Assembly: GCA_021733645.1 (NCBI GenBank)
Contig: JAHREJ010000035.1
Span: forward strand, 1 to 45,982
Length of the DNA stretch: 45,982 nucleotides
Direction of reading: 5' to 3'
Origin: Bacillus subtilis subsp. subtilis
GTDB lineage: Bacteria > Pseudomonadota > Gammaproteobacteria > Xanthomonadales > Xanthomonadaceae
Position 1 is the first letter of the stretch, and the number at the start of each line of letters is the position of its first letter. Of the stretch, positions 35,520 through 44,794 are shown piece by piece. The notes beneath the pieces are model-generated. The model was not told the origin of the DNA and ran no database searches. It saw nothing but the letters and a program-made list of their open reading frames with translations. A program made the translations under genes and the position numbers.

Positions 35520-36650
35520 TTACTGCGCGTCGGGATGCTTGGCCGCGTAACCCACCAGCACCGGCTTGACCCCCTGCATCACCAACGCGTAGCTGACCTT
35601 GTCGTAAGTGCGGAACACCATCGCATGGGCCGCGTACTCGTCGGGCAGGGCAAAGCGGCCGGCGCCGTCGGTCAGCGAATCGTCCATCCGCGACGAACCG
35701 GGGTACTTCACCCGGTTGGCCACAAAGCGGCCCTGGCGCCACAGCGACACCACGGTGCCGTTGTCGATCCCGTCGGCGCTGCCGGCGGAAATGGCGATCA
35801 CATCACGCGGGCCACCGGACAGGAACATGTCGGTCACGGCCAGTACGCGGATGTCCAGGCCTTCGGACTGGGCCGCCGGGACATGCGGGAAGAACTGCAG
35901 GTCGTACGGATTGGCCTGCACCGGGACCAGGCGGTCGCCGTTGCGCACTTCCACCCCACCCACCCCGGTCTGCAGGGCGATGGTGGTCACATCCACATTG
36001 CCGGCGGCGACCTTGGTGACCGTGCCGACGTTGACCTGGGCCAGTTCGTAACCCAGCGTCTGGTTGCGCTTGCTGGGCACCACGAAGTTCTTCCAGAGGT
36101 TGCCGCTGCCCGGGGTGACGTCTCCGTTGGCGGTCAGGTCCTCGGTCGGCTTGGGCAGGGCGTAGCGCACGGTCGGGCGGACCACGGCCCAGCGCTGGCC
36201 CACTTCGGCGCCGTCCAGGCCGCGTACGTAGGCGGTCTGGCCACTGATGGCGCGCAGGCGGTTGTCTTCCAGGCCGACCACGATCGGCAACGATTTGATC
36301 TCGTCGACCACGCTCAGCTTTTTCAGGAAGGGTTCGACCTGGTCCAGCGCAATGCCGTTGATCGGTGCTTCCTGGCGCGGCCCGGGCTGGGCCACGACGC
36401 GGTCCAGATAGGCCAGGCTGAGCACGTCGCCCGGGTAGATCAGGTGCGGGTTCTTGACCTGCGGGTTGGCTTGCCAGATCTCCGGCCACAGCCACGGCTT
36501 CTTGAGGAAGCGCGCGGAAATGTCCCACAAGGTATCGCCCTTGCGGACGACGTAGGTATCCGGGTGCCCGCCATTCACTTCAACGGCGGTAGCATAGGTG
36601 GCAACGGTCAACATCGCCACGGCGACGACCGTACGAGTACGTTCAAACAT
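35520..36650 (-). CDS. LysM peptidoglycan-binding exported protein
   Basis: A 376-residue protein with a signal peptide (MFERTRTVVAVAMLTVATYA, cleavage near ATA) and one LysM domain at about 30-80: DTYVVRKGDTLWDISARFLK, NPQVKNPHLIYPGDVLSL. The remaining 280 residues lack recognised motifs but are beta-rich, with a recurring pattern of a loop then VVxxxD. Such proteins are often next to dprA in xanthomonads and pseudomonads. It should bind the cell wall in the periplasm. The ATG at 36650 fits the signal peptide better than the one at 36671. It is divergent from def. Confidence 0.88.
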   Translation of the reverse strand: MFERTRTVVAVAMLTVATYATAVEVNGGHPDTYVVRKGDTLWDISARFLKKPWLWPEIWQANPQVKNPHLIYPGDVLSLAYLDRVVAQPGPRQEAPINGIALDQVEPFLKKLSVVDEIKSLPIVVGLEDNRLRAISGQTAYVRGLDGAEVGQRWAVVRPTVRYALPKPTEDLTANGDVTPGSGNLWKNFVVPSKRNQTLGYELAQVNVGTVTKVAAGNVDVTTIALQTGVGGVEVRNGDRLVPVQANPYDLQFFPHVPAAQSEGLDIRVLAVTDMFLSGGPRDVIAISAGSADGIDNGTVVSLWRQGRFVANRVKYPGSSRMDDSLTDGAGRFALPDEYAAHAMVFRTYDKVSYALVMQGVKPVLVGYAAKHPDAQ

Positions 36651-36774
36651 AGGTGGTGCCTGATTCCCCAACAGGTTGCCGCACTATAGTCCAGAAACCG
36701 GGGCGCAGGGCAAGCGTTGGCGATAGAATTGCGACGTACGCCGCTTTGACCGGCGCCCCCTACCGGTATTTGTC

Positions 36775-37287
36775 ATGGCTATCCTGCCCATTCTTGAGTT
36801 TCCCGATCCGCGCCTGCGCACCAAGGCCGCGTTGATCGATGCCGCCGACGTGACCACGCCGGGCTTCCAGACACTGATCGACGACATGTTCCACACCATG
36901 TACGACGCTCCCGGCATCGGCCTGGCCGCCAGCCAGGTGGACGTGCACCAGCGCTTCATGGTCATCGACGTCAGTGAAGAGAAGGACACCCCGCGGGTGT
37001 TCATCAACCCGGAGATCGTCGCCAACGAGGGCGGCCAGGTCTACCAGGAAGGCTGCCTGTCGGTGCCGGGCATCTTTGCCGACGTCACCCGTGCCAACCA
37101 GATCACCGTGCGCTTCCTGGACCGCCAGGGCCAGCCGCAGGAACTGACCACCGACGGCGTGCTGGCGGTGTGCATCCAGCATGAGATGGATCACCTGGAC
37201 GGCAAGCTGTTCATTGATTACCTGTCCCCGCTCAAGCGCGAGATGGTGCGCAAGAAGCTGGCCAAGGCGCGCAAACACGTTGCCTGA
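36775..37287 (+). CDS. def: peptide deformylase
   Basis: A 170-residue metalloenzyme that removes formyl from nascent N-terminal methionine. It has all three family motifs: [13 protein letters not shown] (motif 1), EGCLSVPG (motif 2, whose Cys is a metal ligand), and [20 protein letters not shown] (motif 3, HExxH). The length is standard. It is divergent from the LysM gene and precedes fmt, the usual pair of N-formyl enzymes, though a terminator-like hairpin separates the two. Confidence 0.97.
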   Translation: MAILPILEFPDPRLRTKAALIDAADVTTPGFQTLIDDMFHTMYDAPGIGLAASQVDVHQRFMVIDVSEEKDTPRVFINPEIVANEGGQVYQEGCLSVPGIFADVTRANQITVRFLDRQGQPQELTTDGVLAVCIQHEMDHLDGKLFIDYLSPLKREMVRKKLAKARKHVA

Positions 37288-37339
37288 GATACCCAAGGGC
37301 CGGGCGGCGCGGGTTGACCGCGCGCCGGGTCTGGTTGTG

Positions 37340-37364
37340 CGGCGCCGGCGACCGGCGCCGTTTT
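37340..37364 (+). terminator. terminator-like hairpin between def and fmt
   Basis: CGGCGCCGG (37340-37348) pairs perfectly with CCGGCGCCG (37352-37360) around a 3-base loop and is followed by TTTT and ACTTTC. It ends 22 bp before the fmt ATG, so def transcripts may stop here while fmt relies on read-through or its own promoter. Confidence 0.7.
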
Positions 37365-37386
37365 ACTTTCTGCAAGTGGGGTTGCC

Positions 37387-38310
37387 ATGAAGATTGTCTT
37401 TGCCGGAACGCCGGAATTTGCCGTGTCCTCACTGCGCGCCGCCGCGCGCCACCATGAAGTGGTGGCCGTGTACACCCAGCCGGACCGCCCGGCCGGGCGT
37501 GGGCGCGGGCTGATGCCCTCGCCGGTGAAGCTGGAGGCGATCGCGCGTGGCATCCCGGTATTCCAGCCCGAACACCTGAAAACCCCCGAAGCGCAGCAGC
37601 AGTTGCGCGACCTGCAGCCGGACCTGATGGTGGTGGTGGCCTACGGGCTGATCCTGCCCAAGGCCGTGCTGGCCATCCCCACCCACGGCTGCTGGAACGT
37701 GCACGCCTCGCTGCTGCCGCGCTGGCGCGGTGCCGCGCCGATCCAGCGGGCGATCCAGGCCGGCGACAGCGAAAGCGGCGTGTGCCTGATGCAGATGGAC
37801 GCGGGCCTGGATACCGGCCCGGTGCTGCTCAGGCAGCACCTTGCGATCGGCCCCAACGACACCGGCGGCCAGCTGCATGACCGCCTGGCCGAACTGGGTG
37901 CGCAGGTGCTGTCCGACGGCCTGGGGCTGCTGCGTGCCGGCATCAAGCCGATTGCCCAGCCGCAGCCGGAGGCCGGGGTGACCTACGCGCACAAGCTGGA
38001 CAAGGCCGAGGCCCGGCTGGACTGGGCGCAGGACGCGCAGGCGCTGGAACGCACCGTGCGTGCCTTCAACCCGTGGCCGATCGCCGAGGCCCAGCTGGCC
38101 GGCGAGCGCGTGCGCATCCACGGAGCGGTAGCGCTGGCCGACAACCAGGGCAAGGCTCCGGGCACCCTGCTGGCGGCCGCCCGCGAAGGGATCGACATCG
38201 CCTGCGGGCAGGGCGCGCTGCGTTTGCGCGTGCTGCAGCGTGAAGGCGGCAAGGCGATCACCGCCGCCGACTACCTCAATGCGCGCCGCGACCTGAGCGT
38301 GGGTGCCTGA
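37387..38310 (+). CDS. fmt: methionyl-tRNA formyltransferase
   Basis: A 307-residue protein that formylates initiator Met-tRNA from 10-formyl-THF. The N-terminal Rossmann domain starts [20 protein letters not shown]; the catalytic region is [20 protein letters not shown] (Asn-His with the downstream Asp in [14 protein letters not shown]). The C-terminal OB-like domain begins near 210 ([20 protein letters not shown]). Full length for the family. It is followed by rsmB one base later. Confidence 0.97.
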   Translation: MKIVFAGTPEFAVSSLRAAARHHEVVAVYTQPDRPAGRGRGLMPSPVKLEAIARGIPVFQPEHLKTPEAQQQLRDLQPDLMVVVAYGLILPKAVLAIPTHGCWNVHASLLPRWRGAAPIQRAIQAGDSESGVCLMQMDAGLDTGPVLLRQHLAIGPNDTGGQLHDRLAELGAQVLSDGLGLLRAGIKPIAQPQPEAGVTYAHKLDKAEARLDWAQDAQALERTVRAFNPWPIAEAQLAGERVRIHGAVALADNQGKAPGTLLAAAREGIDIACGQGALRLRVLQREGGKAITAADYLNARRDLSVGA

Positions 38311-38311
38311 G

Positions 38312-39652
38312 ATGACCCAGCTCCGGCAGGACAAGCAGGCCCCGCAGCGTGCCGCCAGCGCACCGGGCGTACCCACCCGGGTGCTGGCCGCCAAGGTGCT
38401 GGCCCAGGTGATCGGCCGCGGCCGATCGCTCAAGGCCGAACTGGCCAAGGCGTTGCCAAGCCTGGATGACAGCCGCGACCGCGCGCTGCTGGAGGCGCTG
38501 TGTTTTGCCGTACTGCGCCGCCGCGGCGCCTACGACGCGGCCCTGGCGCAGTGGATGCAGCGCCCGCTGGGCGTGCGCGAGGATGAGCTGCGTGCGCTGT
38601 TGCTGGTGGGCTTTGCCCAGCTTGATGCGTTGGAACTGCCCGCGCATGCGGCGCTGTCGGCCACCGTGGACGCGGCGCGTGCGATGGGCCGCGACCGCCA
38701 GGCCGGCATGGTCAACGCGCTGTTGCGCCGCGCCCAGCGCGAAGGTATCCCGGCGCAGCCGGCGCGCGCTGCGTTCCCGGACTGGCTGGCCGGCATGATC
38801 GAGCAGGACTGGCCCGACCAGGCCGATGCCGTGTTCGCCGCCAGCCTGCAGCCCGCGCCGCTATGGCTGCGGGTCAACCGCCAGCAGGGCAGTCGCGAGG
38901 CGATGCTGGAACAGCTGGCCGCCGCCGCGATCGAGGCCGAACCGTCGCTGCTGTGCAGCGATGCGATCCGCCTGCCGGTACCGGTGCCGGTGGCGGCGCT
39001 GCCCGGTTTCAACGGCGGCGCGCTGTCGGTACAGGACCTGTCGGCGCAGCAGGTGGCCGATGCACTGGCCCCGCGCGCCGGCGCGCGGGTGCTGGATGCC
39101 TGCGCCGCGCCCGGCGGCAAGGCGGCCCATCTGCTGGAGCGCGATCCCACCCTGCAACTGCTGGCACTGGATATCGACCCGCGCCGGCTCAAGCGCATCA
39201 GCGAAACCTTCGCCCGCACCGGCGTAGGTGCGCAGGCCAGGGTTCTGGCCGCCGATGCCACCCAACCGGACAGCTGGTGGGACGGGCAGCCCTTCGACTA
39301 CATCCTGCTGGATGCGCCGTGTTCGGCCACCGGCATCATCCGCCGCCAGCCGGACGTGCTGCTGCATCGCCGCCCGGCCGATATCACTGCGCTGGCGGCC
39401 CTGCAGGCGCGCCTGCTGGATGCCTGCTTCAGCATGCTCGCCCCGGGCGGCACGCTGCTGTATGCCACCTGCTCGATCCTGCGGGAAGAGAACCAGTTCC
39501 AGGTGGAAGCCTTCCTGCAGCGCACCCCCCGTGCCGGCTTCCTGCCCTTGGGCGAGACCTTCGGCCACGACTCCTGGGCGGGCCGCCAGCGCCTGCCGGG
39601 TGAAGAGGGTGCAGACGGATTCTTCTACGCGCGTCTGCTAAAGAAGGGCTGA
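38312..39652 (+). CDS. rsmB: 16S rRNA (cytosine-967-C5)-methyltransferase RsmB
   Basis: A 446-residue enzyme (also called Sun or Fmu). Residues 25-150 form a NusB-like RNA-binding domain ([20 protein letters not shown]). The SAM-binding core has motif [18 protein letters not shown] near 263, motif [22 protein letters not shown] near 330 with one catalytic Cys, and motif [22 protein letters not shown] near 385 with the nucleophilic Cys of TCS. It methylates C967 of 16S rRNA. It starts with ATG at 38312, one base after the fmt stop, so the two are probably coupled. Confidence 0.96.
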   Translation: MTQLRQDKQAPQRAASAPGVPTRVLAAKVLAQVIGRGRSLKAELAKALPSLDDSRDRALLEALCFAVLRRRGAYDAALAQWMQRPLGVREDELRALLLVGFAQLDALELPAHAALSATVDAARAMGRDRQAGMVNALLRRAQREGIPAQPARAAFPDWLAGMIEQDWPDQADAVFAASLQPAPLWLRVNRQQGSREAMLEQLAAAAIEAEPSLLCSDAIRLPVPVPVAALPGFNGGALSVQDLSAQQVADALAPRAGARVLDACAAPGGKAAHLLERDPTLQLLALDIDPRRLKRISETFARTGVGAQARVLAADATQPDSWWDGQPFDYILLDAPCSATGIIRRQPDVLLHRRPADITALAALQARLLDACFSMLAPGGTLLYATCSILREENQFQVEAFLQRTPRAGFLPLGETFGHDSWAGRQRLPGEEGADGFFYARLLKKG

Positions 39653-39677
39653 TCCCTTCCGGCTGGAACCGCGCCGT

Positions 39678-41402
39678 ATGCTGAAAACCCGCGCCAGGCG
39701 AGAGCTCTGGCTGCTTGCCGCGATGGCCCTGCTGGTGCTCGGCGTCGGCCTGGGCCTGCGCGACCCGTGGCCCTCGGACGAGCCGCGGTTTGCACTGGTG
39801 GCCCAGCAGATGGTGCTCAGCGGGGACTGGCTGTTTCCGCACCGTGGCACCGAGCTGTATTCGGACAAACCGCCGCTGCTGATGTGGGCACAGGCCGCCT
39901 TCTACACGGTATTGGGCAACTGGCGGGTGGCGTTCCTGCTGCCCTCGCTGCTGGCCGCGCTGGGCACCCTGGCCTGCGTGTACGACCTGGGCCGGCGGCT
40001 GTGGACGCGCCAGGTAGGCGTTTATGCGGCGTGGGCGCTGTTGTTTGCCGTGCATTTCACCTTCCAGGCCAAGAAGGCGCAGATCGACCCGCTGGTGATG
40101 TTCTTCATCACCCTGGCCAACTACGGCCTGCTGCGCCATCTGCTGTGCGGGCCGGCATGGCGCTGGTGGTGGCTGGGCTGGTTTGCCGCCGGGCTGGGGG
40201 TGATCACCAAGGGCGTGGGGGTGCTGGCGCTGTTGATGATCCTGCCGGCCGCCGTGGCCTCGCTGCTGGGGTGGCGGGGGGTGCGGCTGCACCTGCGCGA
40301 TGGGCGCTTCTGGCTGGCGCCGCTGGCCTTCGGGCTGGCGGTGGCGCTGTGGCTGCTGCCGATGGTGCTGGCCGCCACCGCCAGCGGCTCGGCCGACTAC
40401 CGCGCGTACATGCACGACATCCTGTTCCGGCAGACCGCCAAGCGGTACGCGCAGTCGTGGGACCACCACCAGGCGTGGTGGTACTTCCTGGCCACCATGC
40501 CTTCGATGTGGGTTCCTGCATTCCTGGTGCTGCCCTGGGCGCTGCCGGCCTGGTGGCGCCGGCTGCGCCGCCGCGACCCGCGTTACCTGCTCCTGCTGGG
40601 CTGGTGGGGGTTGATCGTGCTGTTCTTCTCGATCCCGCACGGCAAGCGGGATGTGTACATCCTGCCGGCGCTGCCGATGTTCTGCCTGGCCTTGGCCCCG
40701 CTGTTGCCGGGGTTGCTGCGCCGACGTGACGTGCAGAAGGTGCTGGGGGCGTTCAACCTGCTGCTGGCGCTGGCCCTGCTCGGTACGGGCCTTGCGATGC
40801 TGGTAGGCGAGCCGGGCTTTGAAAGCAGGCTGATCCTGCAGCGCGGCATCGATACGGCCGTGACCTCGGCGCTGGGCTGGATCGGCGTGGCATTGGGGGC
40901 CTGGGGCATTGTCGGGCTGTGCTTCAGCGGCCCACGGCGGCAGCACCTGGCCGTGGTGTCGACCCTGGCGATGGCCTGGGTCGCCTATGGGCTGGTGGGC
41001 TACCCGCTGTTCAATGATTCCAGCTCTGCACGGGGCCTGATGCAACAGGCCGGGCAGCGTATCGGTGCCGACGCGCAGCTGGGGCTGGTGGGCTGGAAGG
41101 AGCAGAACCTGCTGATGGCCGACCGGCCAGCGGCCACCTTCGGCTTCAAACGCCGTTGGTACAGGCAACTGCAGGACGGCGTGGCCTGGCAGGCACAGGC
41201 ACCGCGGCAGCGCTGGTTGCTGGTGCAGGAAGCGGCGGTGCTGGACTGCATCGACCGCGGCCGCGCCGAACGCGTGGGAGTGGCCAACCGCCGTGGCTGG
41301 TGGCTGGTGCCGGCGCAGGCGGTGACCGGTCCGTGCGTGCCCACGGCCCGGGAGTTGGCGCGCATCACCCTTGAACAGGGCAAGGAAGAACGGGAGGAGT
41401 GA
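39678..41402 (+). CDS. ArnT-like membrane glycosyltransferase (GT39/PMT fold)
   Basis: A 574-residue inner-membrane protein with about eleven to twelve helices in its first two thirds. The first periplasmic loop has the acidic motif DPWPSDEPRFALVAQQMV, the catalytic-site pattern of lipid A aminoarabinose transferases and related GT-C enzymes; LYSDKPPLLMWAQAAFY follows. SIPHGKRDVYILPALPMFCL near 313 also fits this family. It would move a sugar from undecaprenyl phosphate onto lipid A or another surface polymer. The donor and acceptor are not readable. It follows rsmB by 25 bp. Confidence 0.85.
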   Translation: MLKTRARRELWLLAAMALLVLGVGLGLRDPWPSDEPRFALVAQQMVLSGDWLFPHRGTELYSDKPPLLMWAQAAFYTVLGNWRVAFLLPSLLAALGTLACVYDLGRRLWTRQVGVYAAWALLFAVHFTFQAKKAQIDPLVMFFITLANYGLLRHLLCGPAWRWWWLGWFAAGLGVITKGVGVLALLMILPAAVASLLGWRGVRLHLRDGRFWLAPLAFGLAVALWLLPMVLAATASGSADYRAYMHDILFRQTAKRYAQSWDHHQAWWYFLATMPSMWVPAFLVLPWALPAWWRRLRRRDPRYLLLLGWWGLIVLFFSIPHGKRDVYILPALPMFCLALAPLLPGLLRRRDVQKVLGAFNLLLALALLGTGLAMLVGEPGFESRLILQRGIDTAVTSALGWIGVALGAWGIVGLCFSGPRRQHLAVVSTLAMAWVAYGLVGYPLFNDSSSARGLMQQAGQRIGADAQLGLVGWKEQNLLMADRPAATFGFKRRWYRQLQDGVAWQAQAPRQRWLLVQEAAVLDCIDRGRAERVGVANRRGWWLVPAQAVTGPCVPTARELARITLEQGKEEREE

Positions 41403-41526
41403 GCGTGGCCTCATGGATCATTACAGGACGATCGGCGACAATGCGGCCTGCTCGCCCGATCCTGGAATGGAGGCCGGTGAACCCGTTCCTTTCCCGTGAC
41501 CACGCCGCATTGCCCAGATCGTGACC

Positions 41527-42801
41527 ATGCCTCCACTCCGTCCTGCCTTTGCCAGTCCCGCCTTGGCATGGGCGTTCACGATCGCGCTTGGGTTGTCCCC
41601 GGTGCTGCTGATGTCGACCCTGGACGGTGGCAGCGCGGGCTACTACCTGCTGGTGCTGTTGAGCATCATCGTGCTGGTCGTGGTGCGCCCTGCCGCGCCC
41701 GGGCAGGTCTGGTGCGACAACCGCCGCGAGTATGTGTGGATGGGCGTGGGCGTGGCGGTGATGCTGGTCGGCGTGCTGACCAGCCTGCTGGTGCATGGCC
41801 TGTGGAAGGGCTCGGAGGTGGAAAAGGCGTCGCGCTTCCTGACCCTGCTGCTGATCCTGGCCGCTGCGCTGCGGATTCCGCGCAAGGTGCTCGCCCACGG
41901 CCTGTTCGGCCTGCTGCTGGGTATCTGGTATGCGGTGATCAACGTCGGTTGGCTGGTGCTGAGCACGGGTGGCCGCCCGGCCACGCGCCAGTTCAACACG
42001 GTGACCTACGGCAACCTGACGCTGCTGTTCTCGATGCTGGCGCTGTTGCTGCTGGGGTATCGCATCACCCGCTTCAAGCGCACCGAGTTCGCCCTGAAAC
42101 TGGTCACCGGCGTGGCCGGGCTGGCCGCGTTCCTGGCCACCCAGACCCGCGGTGGCCTGTTGGCGGTGCCGGTGCTGGTGTTCATTGCGCTGCTGGTGCA
42201 GGGGCATCGCCTGAACCGCTACAAGGCCTGGGCCGGTGCGCTGCTGCTGGGCGTGCTGGGCCTGATCGTGCTCAGCGACGGTTCGCTGCGCGAGCGCATC
42301 CACCTGGGCGTGAACGAGTTCGAGCAATGCCAGGTGACCCACCTGGCCGACACCTCGGTGTGCATCCGCCTGCAGTTGTGGAGCGCGGCCGGGCACATGA
42401 TCCAGAGCGAGCCGGTGTTCGGCATCGGCGGCGGCGACCGCTTCCGCGAAGAACTGCGCAGCCTGGCCGAGACCCGTCAGGTCTCGCCGACCGTGGCGCG
42501 CGACTACGGCGAAACCCACAACGACCTGCTGTATTTCCTGGCCACCTATGGCGTGCTGGGTGGGCTGGGACTGGTGTTGCTGTACGCCGCGCCGGGCTGG
42601 GTGCTGCTGCGCCGGCTGTGGCAGGACAACGACGCGGTGCGCCTGTTTGCCGGGGCCGGGGTGATGATCTGCGCCAGCTACCTGGTGTTTGGCATCACCG
42701 AAATGATGTTCCGCGACATGCGTTCGGCCTCGTTCTACGCCACCTGGGTGGCCGTGTTCCTGGCCTTGTCCGACCCGGCGCGCAAGCGCCAGGTGGACTG
42801 A
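41527..42801 (+). CDS. waaL: O-antigen ligase/polymerase-like membrane protein
   Basis: A 424-residue protein with ten or more hydrophobic segments and the Wzy_C/WaaL pattern. A large periplasmic loop (about 255-335) contains CIRLQLWSAAGHMIQSEPVF and GIGGGDRFREELR, then the conserved ETHNDLLYFLATYGVLGGLG with the functional His near 328, a standard ligase feature. It would attach O-antigen from undecaprenyl diphosphate to lipid A core. ATG at 41527 or GTG at 41521 are both possible. It sits with surface-polysaccharide genes. Confidence 0.85.
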   Translation: MPPLRPAFASPALAWAFTIALGLSPVLLMSTLDGGSAGYYLLVLLSIIVLVVVRPAAPGQVWCDNRREYVWMGVGVAVMLVGVLTSLLVHGLWKGSEVEKASRFLTLLLILAAALRIPRKVLAHGLFGLLLGIWYAVINVGWLVLSTGGRPATRQFNTVTYGNLTLLFSMLALLLLGYRITRFKRTEFALKLVTGVAGLAAFLATQTRGGLLAVPVLVFIALLVQGHRLNRYKAWAGALLLGVLGLIVLSDGSLRERIHLGVNEFEQCQVTHLADTSVCIRLQLWSAAGHMIQSEPVFGIGGGDRFREELRSLAETRQVSPTVARDYGETHNDLLYFLATYGVLGGLGLVLLYAAPGWVLLRRLWQDNDAVRLFAGAGVMICASYLVFGITEMMFRDMRSASFYATWVAVFLALSDPARKRQVD

Positions 42802-42808
42802 CCCTGGC

Positions 42809-43930
42809 TCAACGGCCCTGCAGGGCCGCAGCGTAGCTGGCTTCGGTCAAACCGGTGAACGTGTCCAGGCCGAACTCGCGCACCGCGCGTTGGCGTGCGG
42901 CCGCGCCCACCCCGGCCAGGTCGTGGCGCTGGGCATACAGCTGGGCCACCTGCGCGGCGATGGCGGCGATGTTGCGCACCGGTACGATCCAGCCATCGTG
43001 GCCATGATCGATGTTCTCCGGCAGGCCGGCGTAGTCGCTGACCAGGACCGGCTTGCCCATCGCCATCATTTCGCGGCACGCGAAGGAGATGGTTTCCACG
43101 TCGTGGGACAGCACAAAGCCCACATCGCCGCTGGCAACGAACGGCCGGATGTCGTCCAGCAGGCCGGGCAGGTGCACCTGCGTGCCCAGGCCGAGCGCGG
43201 TGACGCGCGCGAGCAGGCGCGGGTCGGCGTCGCGGCCGGCAACGGCGATGTGGATATGGCGGCCGATCGACTCGGGCAGGGTTGCCACCGCTTCGACCAG
43301 ATCGATCCAGCCCTTGTGGCCGTCTGTCCCGGCGTTGCTGACCAGCACCAGGGCATCAGGATCGGTGGTCCAGCGCGCACGCAGCGCCGCCCCTGCCGAC
43401 GCCTCGGCAGGGGCGAAGCGGGCCAGATCCACGCCGTTGCGGATCACATCGATGGGGCAGCGCCGGTACGGGCTGTCCAGCAACATCTGGCGGGTGTGCG
43501 CGGACACGGCAATCACCCGGTCGGTGCCCCAGCGGGCGCGTATGGCGTTGCCGAAGGTAGCGCTGGGTTTGCTGTTGTGCTTGGTGAATACCAGCTTGGG
43601 ACGATGGGTGAGCCCGGCCACCACTTCCATCACCACGCGGTGGTCGCGCGCGCCGTTGGCATGCACGATGTCGATGCGCTGCTGCTGCACCAGCCGGCGC
43701 AGGCGGCGCATGTCGGCCCACTGCTGGCCCAGCGTGGGCAGGCCGCTGCTGAAGGCGATATCCAGCGGTTCGGCGATGCCCTCGGCGCGTGCCACGCGCA
43801 GCACGCGGCTGTCGTCGGGGGCGGCCATGAACACCTGGTGGCGGGCCGACAGCGCGCGCGCCAGCGACACCAGGTAGGTGGTGTGGCCGCCGCCGTCACC
43901 GGAATGGAAGTTGGTATAGAGGATCTTCAT
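42809..43930 (-). CDS. glycosyltransferase family 4
   Basis: A 373-residue retaining GT-B protein. N-terminal GT4 start MKILYTNFHSGDGGGHTTYL with a glycine-rich loop; IDIVHANGARDHRVVMEVVA near 90; RNGVDLARFAP near 165; and the C-terminal nucleotide-binding part with DVETISFACREMMAMGKPVL near 275-295 (the E-x7-E region) and the final VREFGLDTFTGLTEASYAAA. It would transfer a nucleotide-activated sugar in LPS core or O-antigen assembly. It is transcribed with the GT2 gene (44 bp upstream). Confidence 0.9.
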   Translation of the reverse strand: MKILYTNFHSGDGGGHTTYLVSLARALSARHQVFMAAPDDSRVLRVARAEGIAEPLDIAFSSGLPTLGQQWADMRRLRRLVQQQRIDIVHANGARDHRVVMEVVAGLTHRPKLVFTKHNSKPSATFGNAIRARWGTDRVIAVSAHTRQMLLDSPYRRCPIDVIRNGVDLARFAPAEASAGAALRARWTTDPDALVLVSNAGTDGHKGWIDLVEAVATLPESIGRHIHIAVAGRDADPRLLARVTALGLGTQVHLPGLLDDIRPFVASGDVGFVLSHDVETISFACREMMAMGKPVLVSDYAGLPENIDHGHDGWIVPVRNIAAIAAQVAQLYAQRHDLAGVGAAARQRAVREFGLDTFTGLTEASYAAALQGR

Positions 43931-43974
43931 GAGGTTCTTCGATCAAACGCGCATGAAGTCTGACATACCGGCAT

Positions 43975-44793
43975 TCACGCAGCGTCGCTGCGCCGCGGCG
44001 GGTCGCTGACCGGCTGCCCGTGCTGCAGCATCCACAGCATGATGGTCTTCTGGCGCACGTAATTGGCCCGCACGTAGGCATACACCAGCCCATGCCAGCC
44101 ATCGCGGAAGCCGCCGCGCAGCAGCAGTCCGCGCCAGAAACGCCAGGCGGGGGCCAGCACCAGTTTGGCCAGGGTGGCACGCTTGCCGCGCGCGAATTCG
44201 TGCTCGGCCATCATCCGCGCATAGCGCTGGGTCTTGCTCAATTGCTGTTCCAGCGAGCGGTACGGGTAATGGATGAGGTCGCCGCGCAGCACCCCGACGC
44301 GGCCATCGACACTGGCCGCTTCGTGGATCTCGCGCTTGCCGCGCCAGCCGCCGTGGCGGCGGTCGAACAGGCGCAGCACACGGTCCGGATAGGCGTTGCC
44401 GTGGCGCAGGAACTTGCCGAAGTACGCCGACAGGCGCGCGAAGCGGTAGCCGTGGTGACCCGCAAAGCCGCCGGCCTGCGCGGCCAGGATGGCCGTGCGC
44501 AGGTCATCGCTGATGCGTTCATCGGCGTCCAGGCACAGCACCCACTCGTGGCTGGCCTGCGCCACGCAGAATGCCTTCTGGCTGCGGAAGCCGTCGAACG
44601 GCCGTTGCAGCACGGTGGCCCCGGCCGCGCTGGCGATGGCCACGGTGGCATCGGTGGACTGGGAGTCCACCACGATGATCTCGTCGCAGAAGGCCAGCGA
44701 GGCCAGGCAGTCGCCGATGCGGTCGGCTTCATTGAACGTGATAATGCAGGCCGAGATGCGAGGCCGTTCAGTGGGAGCGGTCGTGGAGGACAT
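43975..44793 (-). CDS. glycosyltransferase family 2 (LPS core WaaE/KdtX-like)
   Basis: A 272-residue GT-A protein: SACIITFNEADRIGDCLASL near 13 and the DXD-type WVLCLDADERISDDL near 85 (metal/UDP binding). The middle part (HGGWRGKREIHEAASVDGRV near 150) and the C-terminal FWRGLLLRGGFRDGWHGLVY match the WaaE/KdtX group that adds glucose or a related sugar to LPS inner core. The ATG at 44793 abuts the divergent CDP-glycerol-type gene. Function within LPS core is inferred from the group. Confidence 0.9.
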   Translation of the reverse strand: MSSTTAPTERPRISACIITFNEADRIGDCLASLAFCDEIIVVDSQSTDATVAIASAAGATVLQRPFDGFRSQKAFCVAQASHEWVLCLDADERISDDLRTAILAAQAGGFAGHHGYRFARLSAYFGKFLRHGNAYPDRVLRLFDRRHGGWRGKREIHEAASVDGRVGVLRGDLIHYPYRSLEQQLSKTQRYARMMAEHEFARGKRATLAKLVLAPAWRFWRGLLLRGGFRDGWHGLVYAYVRANYVRQKTIMLWMLQHGQPVSDPPRRSDAA

Positions 44794-44794
44794 G

